Source of the DNA: JAMCZC01 sp964364925 | GTDB taxonomy: Bacteria > Patescibacteriota > Microgenomatia > Levybacterales > UBA12049 | Reading direction: 5' to 3' | Length of the DNA stretch: 30,404 nt | NCBI GenBank assembly: GCA_964364925.1 | Contig: CAYIOB010000003.1 | Coordinates: 1 to 30,404, forward strand | Shown: one piece after another, positions 6,634-14,570 of the stretch | Numbering within the stretch: the first letter of the stretch is position 1 | Layout of the letters: every line of letters starts with the position of its first letter | Notes under the pieces: generated by a model | Seen by the model: only the letters and a program-made list of their open reading frames with translations | Databases searched by the model: none | What the model was told of the DNA's origin: nothing | Program-made: the position numbers and the translations under genes

Positions 6634-7929
6634 ATGAGATTCAAGATTGTAATAATCGTTTTGCTTCTTATCCTCACTATTCGTTTTTTTGTTTTTTACT
6701 CGGCAAAATCAACTTATCAAGATTCTCAGGAAGTAAGCTTTGAGACAACTCTTTTTTCCGAGCCTCAGTTTTTGGCAAATTACCAAAAATTCACTGCCAG
6801 CTTGCCAACAGGCGAGAATGTTTTTGTAACTGCGGCCTTGTATCCTCAATATAAATACGGAGATAAGATATTAATATCCGGCCCCATAAGAGTTTTACCC
6901 CGCCGGGGCGGGGGGCAACCTTACAGGGTAAGCAGTCAGATGATGAATCTGATAACAGGTCAAAAGTCTATTTATGTCCTGAATTTTCCCAAAATTGAAG
7001 CTGTGAAAACGAACGCAAGTCCTATCCTAGCAGTCTCATCTTTTGTCCGCCAATCGGTTGCAGACCTTTTTAATAAGACTTTACCGCCTGATTTGTCCAG
7101 TCTTTTACTAGGAATTGTTTTTGGAATAAAAGGCCCGATGTCAAAAGAGTTTGTTGATAATTTAAGGCTTTCCGGAGTAATGCATGTTATCGCGGCATCA
7201 GGAATGAATATCACAATGGTTGCAGGATTTTTAAGTTCCATCTTTATGCTTTTCTTAAAGCGTCAGACAGCGCTTCTGGCAAGTATTTTAGGAATTGTTT
7301 TCTATGCTTTTTTAGCCGGCATGCAGCCTTCGATAATCCGTGCTTCAATAATGGGTATTCTGGTTTTTTCTTCACAGATTTTGGGCAGGCAAAGTTTGGG
7401 AGCGTACGGACTTTTTCTAACAGGTTTTATTATGCTTTTTATTTCGCCGCTTCTTCTTTCCGATATCGGTTTCCAGTTAAGTTTTACTGCAACAGCGGGG
7501 CTTTTATATATAAGGCCGTTATTTAACAGAGTAGAGAAATTTAGTAATTTATCTAAAAAATTTCCTTTGACAGAGGGTCTTTTTATAACTTTAAGCGCCC
7601 AGATTGCCACTTTACCTATTCTGTTGGCAACTTTTGGTACGTATTCGCTTTGGTCAATACTAGTAAATGCTCTTGTTTTGTGGACTATTCCAACGCTGAT
7701 GATTTTGGGGGGAGTTGGCGCAATTTTAGGGATGGTTTTTCAGCCCTTGGGTTCAATCTTAATCTATTTATGCCTCCCGTTCTTGCTTTTTTTCCAAAAA
7801 ATCGTAATGTTTTTTGGTGTATTAAGCGGAGTTTTAACCGTGCAAGATTTACCCTTAAGCTTTATTTTAGGCTATTATTTACTGCTTTTAGCTTTGATTT
7901 TTTATTTTTCAAAATCAAAAAATGATTAG
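6631..7929 (+). CDS. comEC: ComEC DNA-uptake channel (competence domain only)
   Basis: 432 aa, polytopic. After an N-terminal TM helix there is a short OB-like extracytoplasmic domain (~30-105). The competence domain follows, recognised by SSLLLGIVFGIKG, the GVMHVIAASGMNI motif (~180-195) and PSIIRASIMG, with about eight TM helices. This is the channel that moves one DNA strand into the cytoplasm. Full-length ComEC proteins usually carry a C-terminal metallo-beta-lactamase domain; here that domain is encoded by the next gene, which overlaps the 3' end by 8 bp. A small GC-rich palindrome around 6897-6915 encodes PRRGGG in the OB region. Two ATGs in tandem open the frame; the first is used here. 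Confidence 0.93.
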   Translation: MMRFKIVIIVLLLILTIRFFVFYSAKSTYQDSQEVSFETTLFSEPQFLANYQKFTASLPTGENVFVTAALYPQYKYGDKILISGPIRVLPRRGGGQPYRVSSQMMNLITGQKSIYVLNFPKIEAVKTNASPILAVSSFVRQSVADLFNKTLPPDLSSLLLGIVFGIKGPMSKEFVDNLRLSGVMHVIAASGMNITMVAGFLSSIFMLFLKRQTALLASILGIVFYAFLAGMQPSIIRASIMGILVFSSQILGRQSLGAYGLFLTGFIMLFISPLLLSDIGFQLSFTATAGLLYIRPLFNRVEKFSNLSKKFPLTEGLFITLSAQIATLPILLATFGTYSLWSILVNALVLWTIPTLMILGGVGAILGMVFQPLGSILIYLCLPFLLFFQKIVMFFGVLSGVLTVQDLPLSFILGYYLLLLALIFYFSKSKND

Positions 7930-8797
7930 AAAATCTATTTTTATCATCTTTATTATACTTTTTGCCTTTGGGGGGATATTTGTTTACGAGTCTGCAAAGT
8001 TTAACGACGGCAAGCTTCACCTTGTTTTTTGCGATGTCGGGCAGGGAGATGCTATTTTCATAAGAACTTCAACCGGCTCTAATATTTTAGTCGACGGCGG
8101 ACCGGACGATTCTGTTTTAAATTGTCTTTCAAAGCATATGCCTTTTTGGGATAAAACAATACAGCTTGTAATATTGACTCATCCCCATGCCGATCATTTC
8201 ACAGGGCTAATTTCGGTTATCAAACGATATAATGTGATATCTTATGACACGGAAAACATACAAAATCCGGGCTTTGGGACAAAAATACTACAAGATAATT
8301 TAGCACTCAAAAATTTGAGTGCTACGTATCTTTATAAAGGAGATATCTTTACAAATAAGGAAAGTTTTAGTCTCCTAACTCTTTGGCCAAGCGCTGATTT
8401 TGTCCGGAATTCCTTAAGTAATTTTCCGTCTGAGGCTAAAAACCTTGATTTAAACGGTTTTTCAGTCATTGAACTTTTGTCTTACGGCAGTTTTAAAGCC
8501 CTTTTAACAGGTGATGCAGGTGTTGTAATAGAGGATAAAATAGCAAGGGAAGCCGGGAAAATTGACGTGTTAAAAGTTCCGCATCATGGTTCAAAAACCG
8601 GGATGAGCGATAATTTTCTAAAGGAAATTAGTCCGTCTCTGGCAATAATTTCGGTAGGCGCTAAAAACCGATATGGGCATCCAAGTAAGGAAATACTAAC
8701 GCTTTTAAAAAATAACAATATTAAAGTTTTAAGAACGGATAGAGATGGAGAAGTGGAGATAGTTTCAGACGGAAAATCCTGGAAGCTTCTTAATTAA
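7922..8797 (+). CDS. ComEC-type metallo-beta-lactamase protein (split ComEC C-terminus)
   Basis: 291 aa. An N-terminal TM or signal anchor (~4-22) is followed by a metallo-beta-lactamase fold. CDVGQGDAIFI is typical of ComEC C-terminal domains; HPHADH (87-92) is the metal-binding motif; LLTGD and VPHHGSK are the later motifs. In ComEC this domain is thought to degrade the non-transported DNA strand. The start overlaps comEC by 8 bp, suggesting translational coupling. The 3' end overlaps the convergent histidine kinase gene by 8 bp. The extra membrane anchor would place the domain outside the membrane, as expected for a ComEC partner. Confidence 0.92.
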   Translation: MIRKSIFIIFIILFAFGGIFVYESAKFNDGKLHLVFCDVGQGDAIFIRTSTGSNILVDGGPDDSVLNCLSKHMPFWDKTIQLVILTHPHADHFTGLISVIKRYNVISYDTENIQNPGFGTKILQDNLALKNLSATYLYKGDIFTNKESFSLLTLWPSADFVRNSLSNFPSEAKNLDLNGFSVIELLSYGSFKALLTGDAGVVIEDKIAREAGKIDVLKVPHHGSKTGMSDNFLKEISPSLAIISVGAKNRYGHPSKEILTLLKNNNIKVLRTDRDGEVEIVSDGKSWKLLN

Positions 8798-10529
8798 GAC
8801 CGGTAAGAGAAGCGGGGAAGAAAGACCTGGAATAGCTTTGGTTTTGGTGTAAAACGTCATCCGAAAGAGGCAGGGTAAGCGAAATCGTCGTGCCCTGTCC
8901 CACACCGGATTTAACCAAAACTTGTCCGCCGTGCGCCTCAATGATACCTTTAACAATGTATAGTCCGAGCCCGGTACCTTTCTTTGCAAGCTCATGGGGA
9001 GTCTTTCGTATCTGATAAAACTTGGAAAATAGGTCTTTTTGATTTTCTTCGGAAATCCCAATGCCTGTATCCGAGACAGAAACCATAACGTGGTCGTAGT
9101 TTATTTCACCAAAAACGGTAATTTTGCCGCCGGAAGGAGTAAACTTAAGGCTGTTTGAGACCAAGTTGTTAAGAACCTGGCTGATTCTTATTCTGTCAAA
9201 ATTAACTTGGGGTAAGACGTTTGGGACATAGGAATTTACTTCTATATTTTTCTTTATAGCTTGGGGAGAAAAAGTATCGACGACATCGTTAATGAGCTGG
9301 TTTAAGTCATTTGGAGATTTTTGAATAGTAAATCTTCCGGCCTCGATTTTTGCGGCATCAAGGACAGAGCTTATTTGCTCCAAAAGCATCTTTGTTTGAG
9401 AGTCAATTATACCAAGAAGCTGTTTTTGTTCCTGCGTTTTTAGATTTTTTTCTTCAAGCATAAGCTCCGAGGAATCTTTTATAGCTGTTAAAGGCGCTCT
9501 TAATTCGTGTACCATCATATTGGTGAAATCTTCTTTTATGCTTGAGAGGTTTTTTTCTACCGTGATGTCGTGGATTAGGATTGAAGCTCCGATAACTTTC
9601 TGTGCATCTTTCTCTTTAGAATTAAAAACGGGTGTAATGAATATTTGAAAAGTGTTTTCTCCGATTATTACTTCTTTTTCTTCAATAGTTTTTTTCGAGG
9701 ATACGGATTCGGTTATTTTTCCCAGCAAATCGTATTTTCCCGACATTTCATTCAAAATATCAAGAATGGTAATGCTTCCTCTTTGAATATTTAGGAATTT
9801 TTTAGCAGCTTCGTTTATTATTAAAAGCCGGTTTTTGCTGTCTACCATAAAAACTCCGTCAGCAAGACTTCCAATCATTGAGGTTAATTTACTCTCTTCA
9901 GCCTCCAGGACTTGCCGAAGCCTGGTTAAAGCGTTAGAAGCATTTTCGGTAATTTGGTAAAGAATTGTTACCGCTTCCTCCTTGTATAGATTCGGAGCTG
10001 TTGAGGAAACGTTTATAAGTCCTACAACTTTATTGTTGACAATAAGCGGAATATGGAAAAAAGAGGCCAGGGGAAGTTTATTAGCTTCGTTTAAAGAAAT
10101 TCCGGAAAGTTTTTCGTCGATGAATGTCGGTGGGTTTGGTAAAAGAGCGCTTATGGAAGCCAACATACTCTTTTTTACTTGTTCGACAAAAAAACGATTC
10201 ACGCTTTCTTCAGCGTAAGTTTTAAATATAAGCTTGTCCTCCTTAACAACAATAGAGGAGGCTGTTGAGTAAGGGAAAAGGTTTTTGAGACTTCTTGTAA
10301 TAATGTCAATTATTTCTTCTATGTCTAAAGAGTAACTTATTTTATCCTGAATTTCTTTTAAAACGGAAATTTGATATAGTTTCTGTTTTTCAATTTCTTC
10401 TTGCTTTAAAATTACGTTTCTTTTTCTTTTTTCATAGATTATCCATAAAATTAAGGCAGCGGCGGAAATTTTTATAAGATCATCCAGTTTAATTAAGAAG
10501 ATGTTGGAGGGATTGAAAAATCCATTCAT
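8790..10529 (-). CDS. GAF/PAS sensor histidine kinase
   Basis: 579 aa. One TM helix lies near 16-31, then a coiled-coil linker, a GAF-like domain (~52-205), a PAS domain (~210-335), HisKA and HATPase. Visible motifs: H-box HELRAP (about residue 345), N-box NNLVSNSLKFTPSGG, G1 DTGIGI and G2 GTGLGLYIVKG. It autophosphorylates on His and should pass the phosphate to a receiver. The single-domain response regulator at 11258-11632 in the same operon is the obvious partner. The ATG overlaps the stop of the upstream membrane gene (TAATG), so the two are translationally coupled. No periplasmic sensor loop is seen. The signal is probably cytoplasmic or relayed by the small membrane protein upstream. 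Confidence 0.93.
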   Translation of the reverse strand: MNGFFNPSNIFLIKLDDLIKISAAALILWIIYEKRKRNVILKQEEIEKQKLYQISVLKEIQDKISYSLDIEEIIDIITRSLKNLFPYSTASSIVVKEDKLIFKTYAEESVNRFFVEQVKKSMLASISALLPNPPTFIDEKLSGISLNEANKLPLASFFHIPLIVNNKVVGLINVSSTAPNLYKEEAVTILYQITENASNALTRLRQVLEAEESKLTSMIGSLADGVFMVDSKNRLLIINEAAKKFLNIQRGSITILDILNEMSGKYDLLGKITESVSSKKTIEEKEVIIGENTFQIFITPVFNSKEKDAQKVIGASILIHDITVEKNLSSIKEDFTNMMVHELRAPLTAIKDSSELMLEEKNLKTQEQKQLLGIIDSQTKMLLEQISSVLDAAKIEAGRFTIQKSPNDLNQLINDVVDTFSPQAIKKNIEVNSYVPNVLPQVNFDRIRISQVLNNLVSNSLKFTPSGGKITVFGEINYDHVMVSVSDTGIGISEENQKDLFSKFYQIRKTPHELAKKGTGLGLYIVKGIIEAHGGQVLVKSGVGQGTTISLTLPLSDDVLHQNQSYSRSFFPASLTGLN

Positions 10530-10873
10530 TATTTTGTAAGCGATTCAAGCTTATCGCCTGTTTTCTTACTGCCTATAACAATAATATAGGTTCCGATTAT
10601 AAAAAGCGGGGCTTTTGCCAAAAGTAAAATATAGGTAAAGTTTGTATTTATTATCCCTGATACTTGCAAATAAGACTCAACCGCATCAATAAGTATCCCG
10701 GCCGCTATAAAAAAGATACCAACAGCAATTGATTTAAACCCGCTGGCCAGGATTCCTGTTCCGAATTTTTTTGTTACGCTAACCATGATAATTCCTGCGG
10801 CAACCGACGCAAGAACGGAAATAAAAGAGCTTCCCTCGATAACTATCGTCAAAAGTTTTTGTGTGTCCAGCAT
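10529..10873 (-). CDS. Small four-helix membrane protein of a two-component operon
   Basis: 114 aa, not recognised. It has three to four hydrophobic helices (~8-31, 39-63, 73-100) and a short Lys-rich C-terminus. There are no cysteines or catalytic motifs. Its stop overlaps the kinase ATG by one base and it starts 5 bp after the 125-aa gene ends. The coupling suggests it works with the kinase as a membrane sensor or anchor, since the kinase has only one weak TM helix. This role is inferred from position alone. Confidence 0.75.
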   Translation of the reverse strand: MLDTQKLLTIVIEGSSFISVLASVAAGIIMVSVTKKFGTGILASGFKSIAVGIFFIAAGILIDAVESYLQVSGIINTNFTYILLLAKAPLFIIGTYIIVIGSKKTGDKLESLTK

Positions 10874-10878
10874 ATATT

Positions 10879-11256
10879 TTAGGTCTTAACGGCTCCAACG
10901 GCTTGATTTATGGCTTTTTGAGCAGAGTTAGCCTGGGGTTCATGGGGGGTGGCAGAAGAGGGCTCGGCTTGTAAGGGCTGTACCTGATTTATGGCTCCAT
11001 CCGGATAAGCAGAAAGCAGGGGCTCCATTGTTTTTTTAACGATAAGGCCTGAAAGCTGGACGAATTGGTCTATTAAGCCTTGAATGAGTACTTGCGGAGG
11101 ACCCTGGATGTCTGTAACTGTTCCACTGTCGTCAACAGCAAGGCCCTTAACATTTCTGGCTTTGGCAAGAGATATACTTGGTCCTAAAATAACCATTTGT
11201 TTTTGAATAACCTCTGTTAGTAATTTTTTGTAATCTGTGTTTTGACCGGGCTGCAT
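10879..11256 (-). CDS. Conserved-looking hypothetical protein of a two-component operon
   Basis: 125 aa, not recognised. The N-terminal ~85 residues look like a compact domain: helix (LLTEVIQKQMVILGP), a basic turn (AKARNVKG), a beta hairpin (LAVDDSGTVTDIQG), then a long helix. The last ~35 residues are Gln/Ala/Pro-rich and probably disordered. It has no TM helix. It lies 1 bp after the receiver gene and 5 bp before the membrane gene. The start is the ATG at 11256; no Shine-Dalgarno sequence is seen. It may be an output or adaptor domain for the single-domain receiver; this is inference. Confidence 0.72.
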   Translation of the reverse strand: MQPGQNTDYKKLLTEVIQKQMVILGPSISLAKARNVKGLAVDDSGTVTDIQGPPQVLIQGLIDQFVQLSGLIVKKTMEPLLSAYPDGAINQVQPLQAEPSSATPHEPQANSAQKAINQAVGAVKT

Positions 11257-11257
11257 A

Positions 11258-11632
11258 TTAGTTTTGTGTTTGATTCAATGTCCTTTTAATTTTTTCAATT
11301 ACATCTTTTGGCTCCACCTGGTATTTGAATACGTAGTCTGCCGCCCCCGCGTTAATGGCTTCTTTGACTAACTCTTCCTGGCTAAAGTTGGAAAGTATAA
11401 TTACGGGTATGTTTTTTGTTTTTTCATCCGATTTTACCTGTTTTAGAATATCGTTGCCTGAAAAATCAGGTAAAACTTGATCTAATAAAATAAGACTAGG
11501 CACTTCGGTTGTTGCCTTATCAAGGCCTTCCTGTCCGGTGCTCGCGGCCACTACTTGAAAACCCTCTTTTGTAAGCGCGGCAGTAAAAATAGTGGTTAGC
11601 GCTTCATCGTCGTCGATGAGGAGAATTTTCAT
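11258..11632 (-). CDS. Single-domain response regulator (receiver)
   Basis: About 124 aa from the ATG at 11632. A longer frame to a TTG at 11671 is possible, but its extra 13 residues overlap a TATAAAAT promoter-like stretch and precede the normal MKILLIDDD opening. Receiver features: acidic pocket DDD near the start, phospho-acceptor Asp in LILLDQVLPD, the conserved Ser of IILSN and a Lys in YVFKYQ. No DNA-binding output domain is present, so it acts by protein contact, like CheY or Spo0F. It is the first gene of the operon that includes the histidine kinase. Confidence 0.92.
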   Translation of the reverse strand: MKILLIDDDEALTTIFTAALTKEGFQVVAASTGQEGLDKATTEVPSLILLDQVLPDFSGNDILKQVKSDEKTKNIPVIILSNFSQEELVKEAINAGAADYVFKYQVEPKDVIEKIKRTLNQTQN

Positions 11633-11671
11633 ATCTATATAAACGCTAACAGGAATTTTATAAAAATGCAA

Positions 11672-12014
11672 GCCCTTTTTGCCAGCGACTAGTAACTAGC
11701 AACTAGTTACTGCGGAACAATAATTGCAAGATGATGAAGATGTAGATTTCTTGGAGTGGGAAGTTAGTGAATCGGATTTTTTGATGTTAGAAGTTGGATA
11801 TCCTTGAATTTGATTATTTGAAATCAAGAATTCTTGAATTCAAGATATCAAGGAAGTCAATGTCAAGAAAATCAAGAAGATCCAACGTCAAAAAGATCTA
11901 AATCGTAATTTCAAGGATTCCAATATCCAGTCTCAATCTCTAACTTCAAGAATTCTACGTAAAAAGTTTAAATTTTCAAAATCTTTGTCTCTTTAAATAA
12001 CTAAAGTTCTCTGT
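11672..12014. repeat. Intergenic region: CTAG repeat and long imperfect palindrome
   Basis: No gene seen over ~340 bp. At 11688-11710 there are ACTAGTAACTAG-type units. From about 11737 to 11958 the two halves are imperfect inverted repeats of each other: the GTAGATTTCTTGGAGT side matches the reverse complement of the CTTCAAGAATTCTAC side. CAAGAATTCTTG and CTTGAATTCAAG are perfect palindromes in the middle. A related, shorter element precedes mreB at about 17878-17998. Confidence 0.7.
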
Positions 12015-12020
12015 TATAAT
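11992..12020 (+). promoter_or_regulatory. Promoter of the M16 peptidase gene (leaderless)
   Basis: TTTAAA, a 17-bp spacer, then TATAAT with an upstream TGT (extended -10). Only 8 bp separate it from the ATG at 12029, so transcription would start at or next to the start codon. Confidence 0.65.
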
Positions 12021-12028
12021 CCTAACTC

Positions 12029-13303
12029 ATGAAGTACAATCGCAATGTCCTTCCTAACGGCCTCCGCATAATCACAGTTCCAATGCCGTCATTTGAAAGC
12101 GCTACTTCCTTGGTTATGGTTGGAGCAGGGAGCCGCTACGAAACAAGAAAAAACAACGGAATATCTCACTTTTTGGAGCACATGGCTTTTAAAGGCACTC
12201 AAAAGCGCCCCTCGGCAATTGATATTTCAAATCTAATTGACGGAATAGGCGGCGAATTCAATGCTTTTACAGGTAAAGAAACAACGGGTTATTATGTAAA
12301 ATCTGCTGTTTCGCATGTTGATTTATGCCTGGATGTTTTGTCCGATATGCTTCAGAATTCAAAACTTGATCAAACGGAAATAGAGAAAGAAAAAGGCGTA
12401 ATTTTAGAGGAAATTAATCTTTATGAAGATACTCCTTCGAGGAAAATTGGTGATGTTTATGAAAGGCTTTTGTATGGAGACGTGCCAATGGGCTGGGACA
12501 TAGCAGGCGAGAAAGATGTTATCAGGCAAATTAATAGGGAATATTTTCAAAATTACATGCAAAGTCTTTACAGCGCAGATAATATTACAGTTGTTGTTGC
12601 CGGGGGAATAAATGAAGATAAAACAGTCGGGCTTATCGAAAAATATTTTGGGCAAATGCCTAAATTTGATATATTGCGATATGATAAGGTAATTGAAAAA
12701 CAGGAAAAACCAAAAACCTTCATCAAGCAAAAAACAACAGAACAAGTGCATATTGCCTTAGGGTTTAGAACCGTACCACTTAATCATCCCGACCGCCATA
12801 GCTTGTCCGTTCTTTCCGCAATTTTGGGAGGGGGAATGAGCTCGAGACTTTTTCATGAGGTTAGGGAAAAAAGAGGACTTGCTTATTATGTCAGAACAGC
12901 CTCCGAACAGTATCAGGATGTTGGCAATTTGGTTTCAACGGCAGGCCTTGATCCAAAAAGAGCGGAAGAGGGCATTAAGGTAATAGTTGAGGAGTACGCA
13001 AAATTTGCAAAGGGTAAAGCCGGAATAACCGCCGCGGAATTAACAAAAGCAAAAGAATTTCTAAAAGGACATTTTGTTTTGGAGCTTGAAGACAGCCGTT
13101 CGGTGGCCGGTTTTTATTCCCAGCAGGAGATTTTGGAAAAAAAAATTGAAAATCCCGATGAAATTATGGCAAAAATCGACAGAGTTACAGTTTTAGACGT
13201 AGAAAAAGCCGCTCAAAAATACTTTGTTGAAAAAAGCATGAATATGGCAATTATCGGAAATTTCGCTAGTGGACAAAATTTTGAAAACTTGCTATCTTTA
13301 TAA
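12029..13303 (+). CDS. M16 family zinc peptidase
   Basis: 424 aa, a single M16B-type chain of normal length. The inverted zinc motif HFLEH has ligands H47 and H51 and catalytic E50. The third ligand is E127, 76 residues on in VILEEI. The C-terminal half carries the second M16 domain with the R/Y substrate-binding signature (SRLFHEVREKRGLAYYV). There is no signal peptide, so it is predicted cytoplasmic, like YmxG/PepR-type peptidases. Such enzymes degrade or process short peptides. No SD is present and the ATG is 8 bp from a TATAAT box. A CTAGATA tandem repeat follows the stop. Confidence 0.93.
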   Translation: MKYNRNVLPNGLRIITVPMPSFESATSLVMVGAGSRYETRKNNGISHFLEHMAFKGTQKRPSAIDISNLIDGIGGEFNAFTGKETTGYYVKSAVSHVDLCLDVLSDMLQNSKLDQTEIEKEKGVILEEINLYEDTPSRKIGDVYERLLYGDVPMGWDIAGEKDVIRQINREYFQNYMQSLYSADNITVVVAGGINEDKTVGLIEKYFGQMPKFDILRYDKVIEKQEKPKTFIKQKTTEQVHIALGFRTVPLNHPDRHSLSVLSAILGGGMSSRLFHEVREKRGLAYYVRTASEQYQDVGNLVSTAGLDPKRAEEGIKVIVEEYAKFAKGKAGITAAELTKAKEFLKGHFVLELEDSRSVAGFYSQQEILEKKIENPDEIMAKIDRVTVLDVEKAAQKYFVEKSMNMAIIGNFASGQNFENLLSL

Positions 13304-13352
13304 CTAGATACTAGATACTAGATACTAGATACTAGATACTAGATACTAGATA
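13304..13352 (+). repeat. (CTAGATA)n tandem repeat
   Basis: About six head-to-tail 7-bp units, almost perfect, directly after the M16 stop codon. Degenerate relatives lie at 11688-11710, 13388-13415, 24095-24165, 25131-25163 and 27841-27868, always between genes. Confidence 0.92.
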
Positions 13353-13421
13353 TGAGATGGTTGTTGGTAGATAAATCAAAAATCTAACCAACTAGTATCT
13401 GACAAACTAGTAACTGAAATT

Positions 13422-13994
13422 ATGGAACAGACATTTGTAATGATAAAGCCCGACGGGGTTAAAAGAGGACTTGTCGGCGAAATAATTCGCCGTTTTGAAA
13501 GAACAGGTCTTAAGATTATAGCCATGAAAATGGTCGAGGCCAAAGACGAAGCCCTGCTTAAGCATTATAAGGCCGACGATCCTAAAACTCTTCAGAGATG
13601 GGGAGAAAAAACTCTTAAAACTTATACTCAATATGGAAAAGACGCTAAGAAGGACCTCGGAACAGATGATCCTCAGGAATTAGGAAAAATGGTTAAGGGA
13701 TGGCTTTTTGACTATGTTAAATCCGGGCCGATGATTGCAATGATTTTGGAAGGAAGACATGCTGTGGACAATGTAATTGCAATGACAGGTCCCACAATGC
13801 CCGTTCACGCTCCTGCAGGAACAATCAGGGGAGATTATTCAACTGACTCTGCCGCATACGCCAACGCCGAAAAAAGAGGAGTTATGAATTTAGTGCATAT
13901 TTCGTCAAGTCTTGAAGAAGCAAATTTTGAAAAAAATCTGTGGTTTAATCCCGAGGAAATCCGCAACTATAAGAGAGCAGAAGAGCTCATCTAG
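13422..13994 (+). CDS. ndk: Nucleoside-diphosphate kinase with internal insertion
   Basis: 190 aa; moves the gamma phosphate from ATP to other NDPs through a phospho-histidine. Motifs: FVMIKPDGV with K9, EGRHAV, and the catalytic site NLVHISSS with H159. Typical bacterial NDKs are ~130-150 aa. The excess sits mostly between HYK (50) and SGPM (101), where about 35-40 extra residues (KTLQRWGEKTLK onwards) interrupt the usual short linker. The C-terminal WF and a short extension are kept. The core catalytic residues are intact, so activity is expected. The gene faces the VKOR gene, with a palindrome-bearing gap between them. Confidence 0.93.
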   Translation: MEQTFVMIKPDGVKRGLVGEIIRRFERTGLKIIAMKMVEAKDEALLKHYKADDPKTLQRWGEKTLKTYTQYGKDAKKDLGTDDPQELGKMVKGWLFDYVKSGPMIAMILEGRHAVDNVIAMTGPTMPVHAPAGTIRGDYSTDSAAYANAEKRGVMNLVHISSSLEEANFEKNLWFNPEEIRNYKRAEELI

Positions 13995-14063
13995 TAAAAT
14001 ACTACCAATACTACAAATTTCAAATACTACAAATAAATTATTAAAGGTTCAATGCCTAAATTC

Positions 14064-14084
14064 ATAATAAAATCATTTTATTAT
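14064..14084. terminator. Perfect AT palindrome between convergent ndk and VKOR genes
   Basis: Two 10-base arms (ATAATAAAAT and ATTTTATTAT) flank a single C. The position between convergent genes suggests a bidirectional terminator, but the stem is pure A/T and lacks a clear U-tract, so this is weak. Confidence 0.3.
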
Positions 14085-14100
14085 TTATCATTTTGCATTA

Positions 14101-14134
14101 ATTTGCTTATTTGCTTATTGGATATTTGCTTATT
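14101..14134 (+). repeat. Octamer repeat (ATTTGCTT)n, intergenic
   Basis: Two full units and a third displaced unit of ATTTGCTT next to the stop codon of the VKOR gene. No start codon or reading frame uses it here. Confidence 0.85.
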
Positions 14135-14570
14135 AACTGCGGAGGAATTTGGAGTAGAGGAGGGAGGAAACAAAAAAAATCGCCAAAGTTATGAGTTCGG
14201 ATAGTAAACAATATTGGCAAAAAGCTTTCAAAATAAAAAATTGTACAAAAAACAAAACCGCCGAAACAAAAAGTCCGGAAAAGGCAGTTAAGAACAAGCC
14301 GTGAGCAAATATTTTTCTTTTATCCAGCAGAACCGCCAGGCTAAAAGCGATTACCGCTAGATAGAATAAGCTGCCAAGAAGTGAAATCGGCACGCCTAAA
14401 ATAACGGAATATTGGCTTGTCAGAACAGTTTCACAGCTACCGGTTACAGTGCAGGGCGGAAATGCATTTTTGTAATGAAGAATCGTTAAGTACGTTGCAT
14501 CCAAAAATCCTAAAAAGCCAAGGATAAGGGAGGCTATAGATAAATTATTTCTTGTTAAGCTCATCGCCAA
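14133..14570 (-). CDS. VKOR-family disulfide-forming membrane protein
   Basis: 145 aa with four TM helices. The redox cysteines are C40 and C46 in the first loop (PPCTVTGSC) and C118-x-x-C121 (FCQYC) at the fourth helix; GVPISLLG is a family signature. It oxidises a partner thiol oxidase and passes electrons to quinone. It overlaps the upstream DsbA-like gene by 26 bp, so the pair is co-translated. Together they make an extracytoplasmic disulfide-forming system, with VKOR in the role of DsbB. It is a stand-alone VKOR domain; some bacteria fuse it to thioredoxin. Confidence 0.93.
   Translation of the reverse strand: MAMSLTRNNLSIASLILGFLGFLDATYLTILHYKNAFPPCTVTGSCETVLTSQYSVILGVPISLLGSLFYLAVIAFSLAVLLDKRKIFAHGLFLTAFSGLFVSAVLFFVQFFILKAFCQYCLLSELITLAIFFVSSLLYSKFLRS

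Noticed and set aside
7650..7925. Plus-strand 91-aa frame inside comEC
   Set aside because: Shifted frame of the ComEC membrane helices; the ComEC frame has all family motifs.
11633..11671. Longer response-regulator start at TTG 11671
   Set aside because: The extra 13 residues precede the normal receiver opening and their DNA contains a TATAAAAT promoter-like stretch; ATG 11632 is preferred.
13304..13352. Possible CRISPR array
   Set aside because: Units are 7 bp and contiguous with no unique spacers; no cas genes nearby. It is a simple tandem repeat.
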